A stretch of DNA of 35,312 nt from a virus, in IMG/VR virus record IMGVR_UViG_3300032236_000070, positions 1 to 35,312 of that record; one strand, 5' to 3'. How positions within the stretch are numbered: position 1 is the stretch's first letter; each line of letters starts with the position of its first letter. Under the pieces are notes generated by a model that worked only from the letters and a program-made list of their open reading frames with translations, did not search any database and was not told the origin of the DNA. Made by a program: the position numbers and the translations under genes. Below, piece after piece: positions 27,905-35,312 of the stretch.

Positions 27905-27932
27905 TTGACAAGTGAGTAATTTCGGGTAATAT
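27905..27932 (+). promoter_or_regulatory. Promoter before the scaffold-coat genes
   Basis: TTGACA (27905-27910), 16-base spacer, TAATAT (27927-27932), directly after the portal stop. It would give an extra transcript for scaffold and coat, the proteins needed in highest amount. Confidence 0.68.
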
Positions 27933-27947
27933 CGCCCAAAACCCTTA

Positions 27948-27964
27948 CCCGTGGGGTTCACGGG
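27948..27964 (+). other. 5'-UTR hairpin of the scaffold transcript
   Basis: CCCGTG, loop GGGTT, CACGGG form a 6-bp perfect stem about 10-15 bases after the expected transcription start. There is no U-run, so it is a leader structure rather than a terminator; it may protect the mRNA 5' end. Confidence 0.5.
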
Positions 27965-27986
27965 GCAAATTCTTTGAGGAAACTCA

Positions 27987-28907
27987 ATGTCAGAAGTAGC
28001 AGAACGACTTGCAGCCAATGTGGTTACAAGTGAAAATTTAGCCGAATTTAACGCCAAGAAATTGGGTTTAGCTGATCCAGAACCGAACCAGGCCGCGGCT
28101 GCTGTTGAGGAAACTCCAGCAGAACCGACTGATGAGGTGGTCCAGAGTGAACCAAATGGTGAAGATGAAGCGAAAGCAACGGAAGAACGCAAGCCCAACC
28201 CAAAGTTGGAGAAGCGGTTTTCACAGATTACAAAAGAGCGCGAATCAGCACGGGAAGAGGCCCGAAGGGAACGCGAACTAAGGGAATCTTTGGAAGCCCA
28301 GGTCAGGGAGCTACAAAACAAGGTGCAGCCAACCGCTGAACCAAAGTTTGAAGCAGAACCGAAGCCAGAGCAATTTACCGATATGTATGAGTACCAACAG
28401 GCGCTCATAGATTACAAGGTAGATCAGCGATTAGGGGAAGAGAAGCAGAAGGAAGCAAATGCCAGGGCAGAAGCCGAACGTCAGAAGGTGATCAACACCT
28501 GGGCGAAACGGGTTGAAGCTGCCAAGTCAGAGATTCCAGACTTTGAAGACATGGTCGGATCAGCAGACGTTGCGGTAAGCAATGAAGTGCGCGATGCGAT
28601 TTTTGAATCAGAGGTTGGACCTCGCGTTTTGTATCACCTGGCTGAAAATCCCGATCTCGCGGAAAAGCTCAACGGCATGACAATGACCGCAGCTTTGAGA
28701 ATGATTGGTAAATTGGAGTCGCAATTCGAGAAAAAACCCGAAGAGCCATTGCAGAAAACCGCTGTTAACAAAAGTAAAGCACCAGCACCGATTAACCCTA
28801 TCAGATCGGCAGCCAACGGGCGAGATGTGAACCTGACCAGCGATGGTCAATTCCACGGTTCATATCAAGCTTGGAAAGCAGCACGACTTGCTGGGCGAAT
28901 CCGCTAG
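27987..28907 (+). CDS. Scaffolding protein
   Basis: 306 aa, close to the 303 aa of P22 gp8. Acidic N-terminal third (EETPAEPTDEVVQSEPNGEDEAKA), a strongly charged coiled coil at about 65-115 (KLEKRFSQITKERESAREEARRERELRESLEAQVREL), a second helical region near 145-175, and a basic C-terminus where P22 scaffold contacts coat. Located between portal and coat. Directs procapsid assembly and is then released or degraded. Confidence 0.85.
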   Translation: MSEVAERLAANVVTSENLAEFNAKKLGLADPEPNQAAAAVEETPAEPTDEVVQSEPNGEDEAKATEERKPNPKLEKRFSQITKERESAREEARRERELRESLEAQVRELQNKVQPTAEPKFEAEPKPEQFTDMYEYQQALIDYKVDQRLGEEKQKEANARAEAERQKVINTWAKRVEAAKSEIPDFEDMVGSADVAVSNEVRDAIFESEVGPRVLYHLAENPDLAEKLNGMTMTAALRMIGKLESQFEKKPEEPLQKTAVNKSKAPAPINPIRSAANGRDVNLTSDGQFHGSYQAWKAARLAGRIR

Positions 28908-28946
28908 TGAAACAAACGCAACAATCCAACATTTGGAGAAACTTAA

Positions 28947-30194
28947 ATGGCAAATAATTTATTGACGATCAGCATGATCACTAATGAGGCCTTAATGGTC
29001 TTGGAAAACGAGTTGACCTTTTCGGGCCAAGTCGATCGCAACTATGATGATCAGTTCGCGGTCACAGGTGCGAAAATTGGGGCAACTTTGAATGTACGCC
29101 GTCCTGGTCGTTTCGTTGGAACTACTGGTCCAGCATTGAACGTTGAAGACTTTAACGAGACTTCAGTACCCGTTACTTTGTCAACCCAGTTCCACGTTGA
29201 CACCCAATTTACTAGCCAAGACCTGGCTTTGTCATTGGACGCATTTTCGGATCGCATTCTCAAACCCGCGGTGGCTGCCATAGCCAATAAGGTGGACTTT
29301 GACGGCCTGACAATGGCTAAGAACAACACCGCCAACATCGTTGGCACAGCTGGCACACCCCCAACTGGTCTTATTACATATTTGACCGCTGGCGCTTATC
29401 TTGATTCTGAAGGCGCACCACGCGATGGTCGCCGTTCATGCATCATCGAACCATTTACATCTGCAACTATCGTTGACAGCTTAAAAGGTTTGTTCATGCC
29501 ATCGGACAAAATCAGCGATCAATACAGCAAAGGCATGATGGGCCGCGATTCCGCTGGCGTTTCATGGTACATGGACCAAAACGTTGTGGCACAAACATTC
29601 GGTTCTTATGCGACCGCTACTTTGTCTTGCAACACATCAACCGCAACTGGTTTCCTGACTTCTGGTTGGGCATCAACTTCTACCATTGCTTTGACCGCAG
29701 CGACTGCTACTGCTGGTTTGAAACAAGGTGACGTTATCCAGATCGCTGGTGTGTACGCCGTCAACCCACAAAACCGCCAGGCTTACGGCAGCAACAAGCT
29801 CCGTAACTTCGTGGTGACTTCGCCCGTGACCGTTGCAACTTCTGGTACTACTTCAGTAACAGTTAGCCCCGCAATCATCACAGCTGGTCAGTTCCAGAAC
29901 GTGTCAATCCCAACTACAAACTCTGCAGCTGTTGTAACTCCATTTAATAATACTGGAACAGTAAGTCCGCAGAATATTGTAATGCATAAGAATGCATTTT
30001 GCTTGGCAACGGCAGATTTAGAGCTTCCAGACGGAGTCCATTTTGCTGGACGCGCTAGTGATAAAGAATTAGGTTTGTCCTTGCGTGTAGTACGCCAGTA
30101 TACAATTAACAATGATAGTATTCCTACTCGCGTTGATGTGTTGTATGGCTGGGCGCCTTTGTACCCTGAGTTGGCTTGCCGCGTTGCAGCCTAA
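28947..30194 (+). CDS. Major capsid protein, P22 coat type
   Basis: 415 aa (P22 coat 430 aa). MANNLLTISMITNEALMVLENELTFSGQVDRNYDDQFAVTGAKIGATLNVRRPGRF is the N-arm and start of the HK97 fold in the P22 coat family. Residues about 225-345, with GDVIQIAGVYAVNPQNRQAYG and LRNFVVTSPVTV, correspond to the P22 insertion (I) domain. The C-terminus YTINNDSIPTRVDVLYGWAPLYPELACRVAA closes the fold. Codon use here is more G+C-rich than in the fibre genes. Likely client of the phage GroES. Confidence 0.92.
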   Translation: MANNLLTISMITNEALMVLENELTFSGQVDRNYDDQFAVTGAKIGATLNVRRPGRFVGTTGPALNVEDFNETSVPVTLSTQFHVDTQFTSQDLALSLDAFSDRILKPAVAAIANKVDFDGLTMAKNNTANIVGTAGTPPTGLITYLTAGAYLDSEGAPRDGRRSCIIEPFTSATIVDSLKGLFMPSDKISDQYSKGMMGRDSAGVSWYMDQNVVAQTFGSYATATLSCNTSTATGFLTSGWASTSTIALTAATATAGLKQGDVIQIAGVYAVNPQNRQAYGSNKLRNFVVTSPVTVATSGTTSVTVSPAIITAGQFQNVSIPTTNSAAVVTPFNNTGTVSPQNIVMHKNAFCLATADLELPDGVHFAGRASDKELGLSLRVVRQYTINNDSIPTRVDVLYGWAPLYPELACRVAA

Positions 30195-30251
30195 ACCTAA
30201 TGGGGGCTAATCACCCGCGTTTCATCAAACATTTTTTAAGGAATACATATC

Positions 30252-30683
30252 ATGGCAAATCCAGGACCAGCAAGTACCCAAACGATTCACCCATCTAACC
30301 TGGCAACGAACCAAGCGATTCGCCTTTTGGCTTACGCTAATTCCGTTCCAGTTAGCCAAACTGGTGACGCAGCTGTTACCCTTCCAGTTTTCAATACTGC
30401 TTCTTATAACGTTCAATATGTGGCGATCACAAACGCCAATTCTGACGTTAGCAGCGCAGCATTGGCTATTTGGACCGCACCTAACGGCACAGGAACTGAA
30501 ATTGTTACCAACGCAGCATTGACTAGCAACACAAGCTCGACTTATGTTACTAACTCAACCGTTGTGGCTGGCACAAAAACTACCCGCTTGACAGCTCAAA
30601 CCTTGTACGTCAAGGTCGGAACTGCCGTTGCTGGCGGTACTGTAGACATCTTCGTTTACGGATACGACTTCAGCGAGTTTTAA
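30252..30683 (+). CDS. Probable capsid decoration / head protein
   Basis: 143 aa, AAGGAAT upstream. A beta-rich protein: NQAIRLLAYANSVPVSQTGDAAVTLPVFNTASYNVQYVAITNANSDVSSAALAIWTAP, then TLYVKVGTAVAGGTVDIFVYGYDFSEF. No cysteine, high Ala/Thr. Located right after coat and before a terminator, as a decoration protein would be. The assignment is by position and composition. Confidence 0.65.
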   Translation: MANPGPASTQTIHPSNLATNQAIRLLAYANSVPVSQTGDAAVTLPVFNTASYNVQYVAITNANSDVSSAALAIWTAPNGTGTEIVTNAALTSNTSSTYVTNSTVVAGTKTTRLTAQTLYVKVGTAVAGGTVDIFVYGYDFSEF

Positions 30684-30702
30684 TCGTTGATTAAATAAGG
30701 GG

Positions 30703-30737
30703 AAGCCACTCTCACAAGGGGTGGCTTTTTCCTTTTT
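30703..30737 (+). terminator. Intrinsic terminator after the head genes
   Basis: Stem AAGCCACTC (30703-30711) with GGGTGGCTT (30719-30727), 9 bp including one G-T pair, 7-nt loop, followed by a T-rich tail (TTTCCTTTTT). The best intrinsic terminator in the window. It separates head genes from the fibre genes. Confidence 0.88.
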
Positions 30738-30743
30738 GAAGCC

Positions 30744-30749
30744 TATAAT
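30744..30749 (+). promoter_or_regulatory. Candidate -10 element of the fibre operon
   Basis: A perfect TATAAT directly after the terminator and 27 bases before the next start codon. The -35 position (about 30721-30726) falls inside the terminator stem and does not match the consensus, so activity is uncertain. Confidence 0.45.
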
Positions 30750-30775
30750 TCAGACACAATTTTGAAGGATTGAAC

Positions 30776-31114
30776 ATGGTCAACACTTCCGTGATGCGAT
30801 ATAGCGGTCGCACTTATACGCTAGACCTAACAACATCGGCAAGTGCTGCCACGTTGATTGAAGCCACAACAAACGACCAAACCAACTACGTTTCTTTGTT
30901 AAACGTGGGAACTGGCGTTGTTGGCATTGAATTTTCTAATTCCAGCACCGTCCCAACCCCAACCGTTGCGACAACTGGCAACAAAGGTTCTTTTGTGCTG
31001 CCAGGCGGCATGAATTACCCCCTCATAGTCGCTGCCCCAAAAGCACCGTTTTACATCAAGGCCATTAGTTCGGGCACAAACACCCTCTACATCACCGCTT
31101 GCCAAGCGGATTAA
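30776..31114 (+). CDS. Small beta-rich virion protein
   Basis: 112 aa from ATG 30776 with GAAGGA upstream; an in-frame TTG at 30770 is less likely. RYSGRTYTLDLTTSASAATLIEATTNDQTNYVSLLNVGTGVVGIEFSNS, then FVLPGGMNYPLIVAAPKAPFYIKAISSGTNTLYITACQAD. Predicted beta sandwich, similar in style to head decoration or fibre base proteins. First gene after the terminator. Confidence 0.62.
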   Translation: MVNTSVMRYSGRTYTLDLTTSASAATLIEATTNDQTNYVSLLNVGTGVVGIEFSNSSTVPTPTVATTGNKGSFVLPGGMNYPLIVAAPKAPFYIKAISSGTNTLYITACQAD

Positions 31115-31123
31115 GGCTGCCTT

Positions 31124-33448
31124 ATGGCTAATCAAGCCGCAACAACGTCAACGATTAACATCGTTCCCGTTCAAGGGATATTTAAGCCCGAACCAACGTT
31201 TGACCTGGTGACGTTGATTGGGCCAGCTGGTACGCCGTTCTATGCAAACATTAATCCCGTTCAGTCGGGATTGACGATTACCAACAGCACGATTGATAGC
31301 AGCGTAATCGGCGGCACAACGCCCGCAGCTGGAACATTTACCAACATTGCAACGACCACGGGCACGATCACTTCGACACCTAGCGGTCCAAACGACATTG
31401 TTAACCAGGCATACGTTGACGCGGTGGCCCAGGGTTTGGCCTTTAAACAGCCAGCAAACTACACCACAACTGGCAATATCACGTTGTCAGGCCTGGCAGT
31501 CCAGGGAAATGGCGATTGGACTTCGACATTGACTGCGGGCAACCGCATCCTGGTTAAAAACCAAACAGCTGGCGCAGATAACGGCATTTATGTCGCTGCA
31601 GCTGGTGCATGGGCCAGATCATCGGACGCGAATACCTGGAACGAAATCGTTGCAGCCTATTTGTTTGTTCTGGCTGGTACGGTTTGGGCTGGATCGTCTT
31701 GGGTGGACACCAACCAGGCTGGCGGAACATTGGGCACTACGCCCATTACATTCACGCAATTCTCGAATAATGCGACATACACAGCTGGCACGGGCTTAAC
31801 CCTGGCTGGTTATCAGTTCAGCATTACGCCCGTGGGCACGGCTGGCACTTACGGATCGGCTTCATCCGTCCCCGTTATCACAACAAATGCCAGCGGTCAG
31901 GTTTCATCGGTCACAAACACATCGATAGCCATTGCAAACACCCAGGTTTCTGGCCTGGGCACAATGTCCACGCAAAACGCAAATGCGGTGGCGATTACTG
32001 GTGGCACGATCAACGGCACAACCATCGGCGGATCGACTGCTGCAGCCATAACAGGCACAACAGTAACAGCTAACACCTATTTCAGCGGCCCAGGAACGAA
32101 TTTAACGGGCACAGCAAGCGGTTTATCGATTGGGGGCAATGCAGCCACAGCAACCAGCGCTGGCAGCGTCACAAACAGCCTGACAATCAATTCTGGCGGT
32201 GCTGGCGGTACTTCGCCCCAAACCTACAACGGCGCTTCTGCAGTCACGATCAGCTACAACACCGTAGGCGCACCCAGCACCACGGGAACAAATGCTAGCG
32301 GTACATGGTCCATTAGCATTAGCGGAAACGCTGCAACCGTCACCAACGGCCTATATTCCACGGGTTCTTACTCCAATCCATCCTGGTTAACTTCGATTTC
32401 TGGATCGATCGTGTCGGGCGCGGTGGCTACGGCTACCACGGCAACAAACGTTACGGGCGGCGCAGCTGGTTCGCTGGTTTACCAAACTGCAGCTGCAACC
32501 ACTTCTACCCTAGCCCTGGGCACGACTAACTACGTTCTAACAGCTGGCGCAAGTGCCCCGCAGTATGTGGCCCAATCTACTTTGTCGGTTGGATCAGCTT
32601 CTACGGCGACCACGGCGACCAACTTGGCGGGCGGTGGTGCTGGTTATGTGCCTTACCAATCAGGATCGGGCGCGACTTCGTTCCTGGCTGCGGGAACAAT
32701 TGGTTATGTCCTGACTTCCAACGGAACAAGTGCCCCAACCTGGACCGCGCCAGCTGCCTATGCAACGGTGACGGACGACACGACAACCGCTGGAACGCGT
32801 TATCCGCTGTTTGCCAACCAAACCACGGGCAACATATCAACCGAATATGTCAGCTCAACCAAGCTGCAATACAACCCTTCCACGGGCGTATTTACATCCA
32901 CTAGCTTCACGGGCGCGGGCACGGGACTAACTGGAACTGCAGCCAGTTTGTCGATCGGCGGAAACGCAGCAACCGCAACAAGTGCAACAAGTGCAACGAC
33001 CGCAACCAACCTGGCTGGCGGCACGGCAAACCAAATCCCGTATCAAACTGGAGCTGGTGCGACTTCATTTGTGGCTGCACCAAGCACAGCAAGCACCGCG
33101 TTGACCTGGAACGGATCGGCGTTTACCTGGGCGACCGCGGGCACGGCAGTCACGATCACGGACGACACAACCACAAACGCAACCCGTTATCCATTGTTTG
33201 CAAATGCCACAACAGGCACGGTAAGCACCGAATACGTCAGTTCGACCAAATACAAATACAACCCAAGCACGGGCGAATTGACCGCGCCAGTTCAAATTGC
33301 ATCAAACGGCATCAACATCAATTCGACAACCGTTGGCGCAAGCTACACAATAGCAAGTGGCAATAACGGGTTTTCGGTTGGACCAATCACAATTGCGTCA
33401 GGCCAGGCAGTAACAGTCACATCTGGACAGCGTTGGGTTGTTCTTTAA
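31124..33448 (+). CDS. Long repetitive tail fibre protein
   Basis: 774 aa. An N-terminal segment (1-80) probably attaches to the tail. Residues about 85-225 are a known fibre domain (DIVNQAYVDAVAQGLAF, then NRILVKNQTAGADNGIYVAAAGAWARSSDANTW, then GGTLGTTPITFTQF). Then come repeats: LSIGGNAATATSA twice, TATTATNLAGG with (V/I)PYQ twice, and TDDTTT--TRYPLFAN-TTG--STEYVSSTK-YNPSTG twice (about 548-590 and 675-715). Such repeat shafts extend trimeric fibres. The largest protein of the fibre cluster. Confidence 0.82.
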   Translation: MANQAATTSTINIVPVQGIFKPEPTFDLVTLIGPAGTPFYANINPVQSGLTITNSTIDSSVIGGTTPAAGTFTNIATTTGTITSTPSGPNDIVNQAYVDAVAQGLAFKQPANYTTTGNITLSGLAVQGNGDWTSTLTAGNRILVKNQTAGADNGIYVAAAGAWARSSDANTWNEIVAAYLFVLAGTVWAGSSWVDTNQAGGTLGTTPITFTQFSNNATYTAGTGLTLAGYQFSITPVGTAGTYGSASSVPVITTNASGQVSSVTNTSIAIANTQVSGLGTMSTQNANAVAITGGTINGTTIGGSTAAAITGTTVTANTYFSGPGTNLTGTASGLSIGGNAATATSAGSVTNSLTINSGGAGGTSPQTYNGASAVTISYNTVGAPSTTGTNASGTWSISISGNAATVTNGLYSTGSYSNPSWLTSISGSIVSGAVATATTATNVTGGAAGSLVYQTAAATTSTLALGTTNYVLTAGASAPQYVAQSTLSVGSASTATTATNLAGGGAGYVPYQSGSGATSFLAAGTIGYVLTSNGTSAPTWTAPAAYATVTDDTTTAGTRYPLFANQTTGNISTEYVSSTKLQYNPSTGVFTSTSFTGAGTGLTGTAASLSIGGNAATATSATSATTATNLAGGTANQIPYQTGAGATSFVAAPSTASTALTWNGSAFTWATAGTAVTITDDTTTNATRYPLFANATTGTVSTEYVSSTKYKYNPSTGELTAPVQIASNGININSTTVGASYTIASGNNGFSVGPITIASGQAVTVTSGQRWVVL

Positions 33449-33457
33449 AGGATAAGT

Positions 33458-34033
33458 ATGAGTCAAGTAGTAATAGCGGGAGACACAAGCGGAACGATAA
33501 CGCTACAAGCACCAGCCGTGTCTGGTTCTAGCGTTTTGACATTGCCAGCGACTACCGCAACATTGGCAACATTAACCACACCTTCTTTTGGAACAACCAT
33601 CGGGGTGGGCGCGGCAACTGCATCGGCAAGCGGTGCTGGCATCACTTTCCCCGCAACCCAATCAGCATCATCTGACGCAAACACATTGGATGATTATGAG
33701 GAAGGCACTTGGAGTCCAAATCAAGGTTCTGGCATAACACGAGTTGGAACTTTTAGTTCTTCTGGAACTTATACAAAGATTGGTAATCTTGTGTTTATTG
33801 CTGGGAAAATTAGTGCTACTACAAGTATTTCTTGTAGTGCTGGTGGAATTTTGTCAAGTAATTTACCTTTTACTTGTAGAACACAATTATCAGCCGCTGG
33901 TGGCGTGTTAAATGGTAGTCAAGCAAGTAGTGGAATTACATTTGTAAATCCATCTTCAACAGAACTCTATACTCCAAATGCAATAGCGTCATTTACAGAT
34001 ATTTATTACAGCGCTGTTTATCAAACAACATAA
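33458..34033 (+). CDS. Fibre tip protein with DANTLDDYEEGTWSP motif
   Basis: 191 aa, AAGGATAAGT upstream. The N-terminal half (SGTITLQAPAVSGSSVLTLPATTATLAT, then GITFPATQSASSDANTLDDYEEGTWSP) is a frequent fibre adaptor motif. The C-terminal half (TRVGTFSSSGTYTKIGNLVFIAGKISAT and on) is a variable, A+T-rich beta tip that may contact the receptor. The base composition changes sharply near 33700, suggesting a module junction right after the conserved motif. Confidence 0.78.
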   Translation: MSQVVIAGDTSGTITLQAPAVSGSSVLTLPATTATLATLTTPSFGTTIGVGAATASASGAGITFPATQSASSDANTLDDYEEGTWSPNQGSGITRVGTFSSSGTYTKIGNLVFIAGKISATTSISCSAGGILSSNLPFTCRTQLSAAGGVLNGSQASSGITFVNPSSTELYTPNAIASFTDIYYSAVYQTT

Positions 34034-34042
34034 GGATAAAAC

Positions 34043-34291
34043 ATGGCACTCACAGAAACCAAAGTCATTGACCAAATCACAGTCACAGAAAACGGCATAG
34101 TCTTGTATCGGGAAGTAACTCGCATCCTAAAAGATGGTGAGCAGATAGCGCAGACATACCATCGTACAAGCCTAACACCAGCACAAGACTTAACTGGTCA
34201 ACCAGCCAATGTAATGGCTATCTGTAATGCGGCATGGACTGAAGCGGTTATATCGGCATATCAGGCTCAAGTAGCCCAACAAGGTGTCTAA
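34043..34291 (+). CDS. Small fibre-associated protein
   Basis: 82 aa, AAGGATAAAAC upstream. ETKVIDQITVTENGIVLYREVTRILKDGEQIAQTYHRTSLTPAQDLTGQPANVMAICNAAWTEAVISAYQ. I recognise DQITVTENGIVLYRE...TYHRTSLxPxQDLTGQP as a common small protein next to phage fibre genes. Function unknown; perhaps a fibre assembly factor. Ends immediately before the next ATG. Confidence 0.72.
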   Translation: MALTETKVIDQITVTENGIVLYREVTRILKDGEQIAQTYHRTSLTPAQDLTGQPANVMAICNAAWTEAVISAYQAQVAQQGV

Positions 34292-35230
34292 ATGACCACT
34301 ACCCTAAACGCATCTACTGCTGGTGCTGGTGGCTTTATTGCTACTGGTGACAATTCTGGCTCATTAGCACTACAAACTGCTGGCACTACGGCAGTAACAA
34401 TTACAACCGCACAGAATGTTGGAATTGGTACTGCTTCGCCTAACGCAACAAATTCTAGTCGTGCCTTAACAGTAAATGGTGCTACTGATGCCGCTTATGA
34501 ATTGATGAGCAACGGAACAATGTCAGCATATTTATATTCTGATGGAGCAACACTTACCGCATCAAATGTAGCAAACGGGTCTTTTGTATTTAAGGCCAAC
34601 AATACAGAGATTTTCCGCATCATGCCTGCTGGAAATTTTGTAGTAGGTGCAACAGGCGCACCTGGTGGAAATGCATTTGGTTCTATACAAAATGTATGTT
34701 CTGCTTCTAGTAATTCTTTATACACAAAAAATACAAATTCTGCGCCTTATGGAATAGAAGTTCAATATTCTGGAGCCGCACCAAATGGAACAGGAAATCC
34801 ATTTTTAGAATGTTTTGACACGGGCGCAACTAGAGTTGTATTTCGTTCAAATGGTGGATTAGCAAACTATTCTGCTAATAATGCCAACTTGTCTGACCAG
34901 CGTGAGAAAAAAGACATTGCACTTGCGCCAAATTATTTAGGCAAAATTTGCCAGATACCAGTTAAAACATTTTTGTTTAATGACCAAACAGATAGTGATT
35001 TAAACCTTGGCGTAATAGCACAAGATGTGCAAGCGGTATGCCCTGAGTTAGTAATGGAAAGCAACTGGGCGGGTAAAAACGAACCAGAAAAGATGCGTTT
35101 GTCTATCTACCAGACAGACTTGCAATACGCATTGATGAAATCCATACAAGAACTAAAAGCAATAAACGACACACAAGCCGAAACAATCAACGCACTAACC
35201 GCCCGTGTGGTGGCTCTCGAAAGCAAGTAA
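34292..35230 (+). CDS. Tail fibre with S74 intramolecular chaperone domain
   Basis: 312 aa. N-terminal motif GAGGFIATGDNSGSLALQTAGTTAVTITTAQNVGIGTASP, a beta middle part (60-195), then the S74 chaperone: SDQREKKDIALAPNYLGKICQIPVKTFLFND, then LNLGVIAQDVQAVCPELV, ending in a coiled coil (LMKSIQELKAINDTQAETINALTARVVALE). Ser201 is the expected catalytic residue; the chaperone normally cuts itself off once the trimer has folded. The middle part is A+T-rich. Confidence 0.85.
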   Translation: MTTTLNASTAGAGGFIATGDNSGSLALQTAGTTAVTITTAQNVGIGTASPNATNSSRALTVNGATDAAYELMSNGTMSAYLYSDGATLTASNVANGSFVFKANNTEIFRIMPAGNFVVGATGAPGGNAFGSIQNVCSASSNSLYTKNTNSAPYGIEVQYSGAAPNGTGNPFLECFDTGATRVVFRSNGGLANYSANNANLSDQREKKDIALAPNYLGKICQIPVKTFLFNDQTDSDLNLGVIAQDVQAVCPELVMESNWAGKNEPEKMRLSIYQTDLQYALMKSIQELKAINDTQAETINALTARVVALESK

Positions 35231-35312
35231 TATGGCACTTACATTAGACGGAACGGCTGGTATCACATTCCCTAGTGGTAGTGGTACACAAGCGGCACAA
35301 TCAAAAGTGTTG
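35190..35312. repeat. Terminal redundancy, right copy
   Basis: Identical to 1-123, base for base. The window therefore contains each base of the circle once plus this overlap. Confidence 0.95.
35232..35312 (+). CDS. 5' end of the fibre tip gene (partial copy)
   Basis: First 27 codons (MALTLDGTAGITFPSGSGTQ and on) of the gene that is complete at 43-525; cut by the window end. It shows that the fibre tip gene follows the S74 fibre gene by one base on the circular genome. Confidence 0.9.
   Translation, partial: MALTLDGTAGITFPSGSGTQAAQSKVL

Noticed and set aside
27948-27964. Intrinsic terminator between portal and scaffold
   Set aside because: The hairpin is perfect but lacks a T-run and lies downstream of a promoter, so it fits a leader hairpin better.
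27743-28408. A 221-codon open frame on the minus strand across the portal end and scaffold gene
   Set aside because: It is Ser-rich, the mirror of Glu/Ala-rich coiled-coil codons on the plus strand, lacks a ribosome site and overlaps two well-supported genes.
31124-33448. CRISPR-like array
   Set aside because: The repeats are in frame, degenerate, unequally spaced and encode fibre shaft motifs.

Overview
This window is one complete, circularly closed genome of a tailed phage. Bases 1-123 are repeated exactly at 35190-35312, so the unit genome is 35,189 bp and the window is cut inside the tail-fibre cluster. The head and tail genes follow the P22 plan: P22-type portal (717 aa), scaffold (306 aa), coat protein with an insertion domain (415 aa), gp4-like and gp10-like tail proteins, and three ejection-type proteins. 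I therefore infer a podovirus with headful packaging. No integrase, DNA polymerase, tRNA or CI-type repressor is visible. A Gram-negative host is implied by the M15 endolysin, the muralytic ejection protein and a lipoprotein. A freshwater betaproteobacterial host is only my impression from the style of the fibre genes and the DUF1376 gene.

Layout. A single control region (about 17348-17496) carries two divergent promoters. Each has an operator-like repeat in its spacer. The minus arm (17347 down to 12574) is a tight run of about 16 small genes. It includes an LPD29-domain protein, a lipoprotein, two tiny membrane proteins, an ERF-type annealing protein and a YqaJ/lambda-exo-type nuclease. The plus arm starts with a Cro/YdaS-like repressor with no leader, followed by a candidate three-way-junction RNA and a DUF1376 replication gene. 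It continues through RusA, NinB, a YbcO-like nuclease, a ferritin-like protein, a Zeta-toxin-like P-loop kinase and a phage GroES. Terminase, portal, scaffold and coat follow (24051-30194).

From 30252 the plus arm encodes small virion proteins and then a large fibre cluster (31124-35230, wrapping to 43-1093). Next come the tail hub (1103-4193), a cupin-like protein, ejection proteins (4637-9516), a collar-domain fibre (9526-10302) and a lysis cassette of several membrane proteins plus an M15 peptidase (10304-12577). The two arms meet with stop codons overlapping by 4 nt at 12574-12577.

The most interesting points are: (i) a ~65-residue insertion domain present once in the gp4-like protein and twice in the adjacent, unrelated gp10-like protein; (ii) a duplicated promoter/operator/leader unit in front of two minus-arm genes, whose operator also sits in the forward promoter; (iii) the structured leader between the Cro-like gene and the replication gene; (iv) a Zeta-like kinase and a GroES in the morphogenesis region; (v) a 25-bp repeat that ends one gene and starts the next, twice. 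No stretch over 300 bases lacks a gene.
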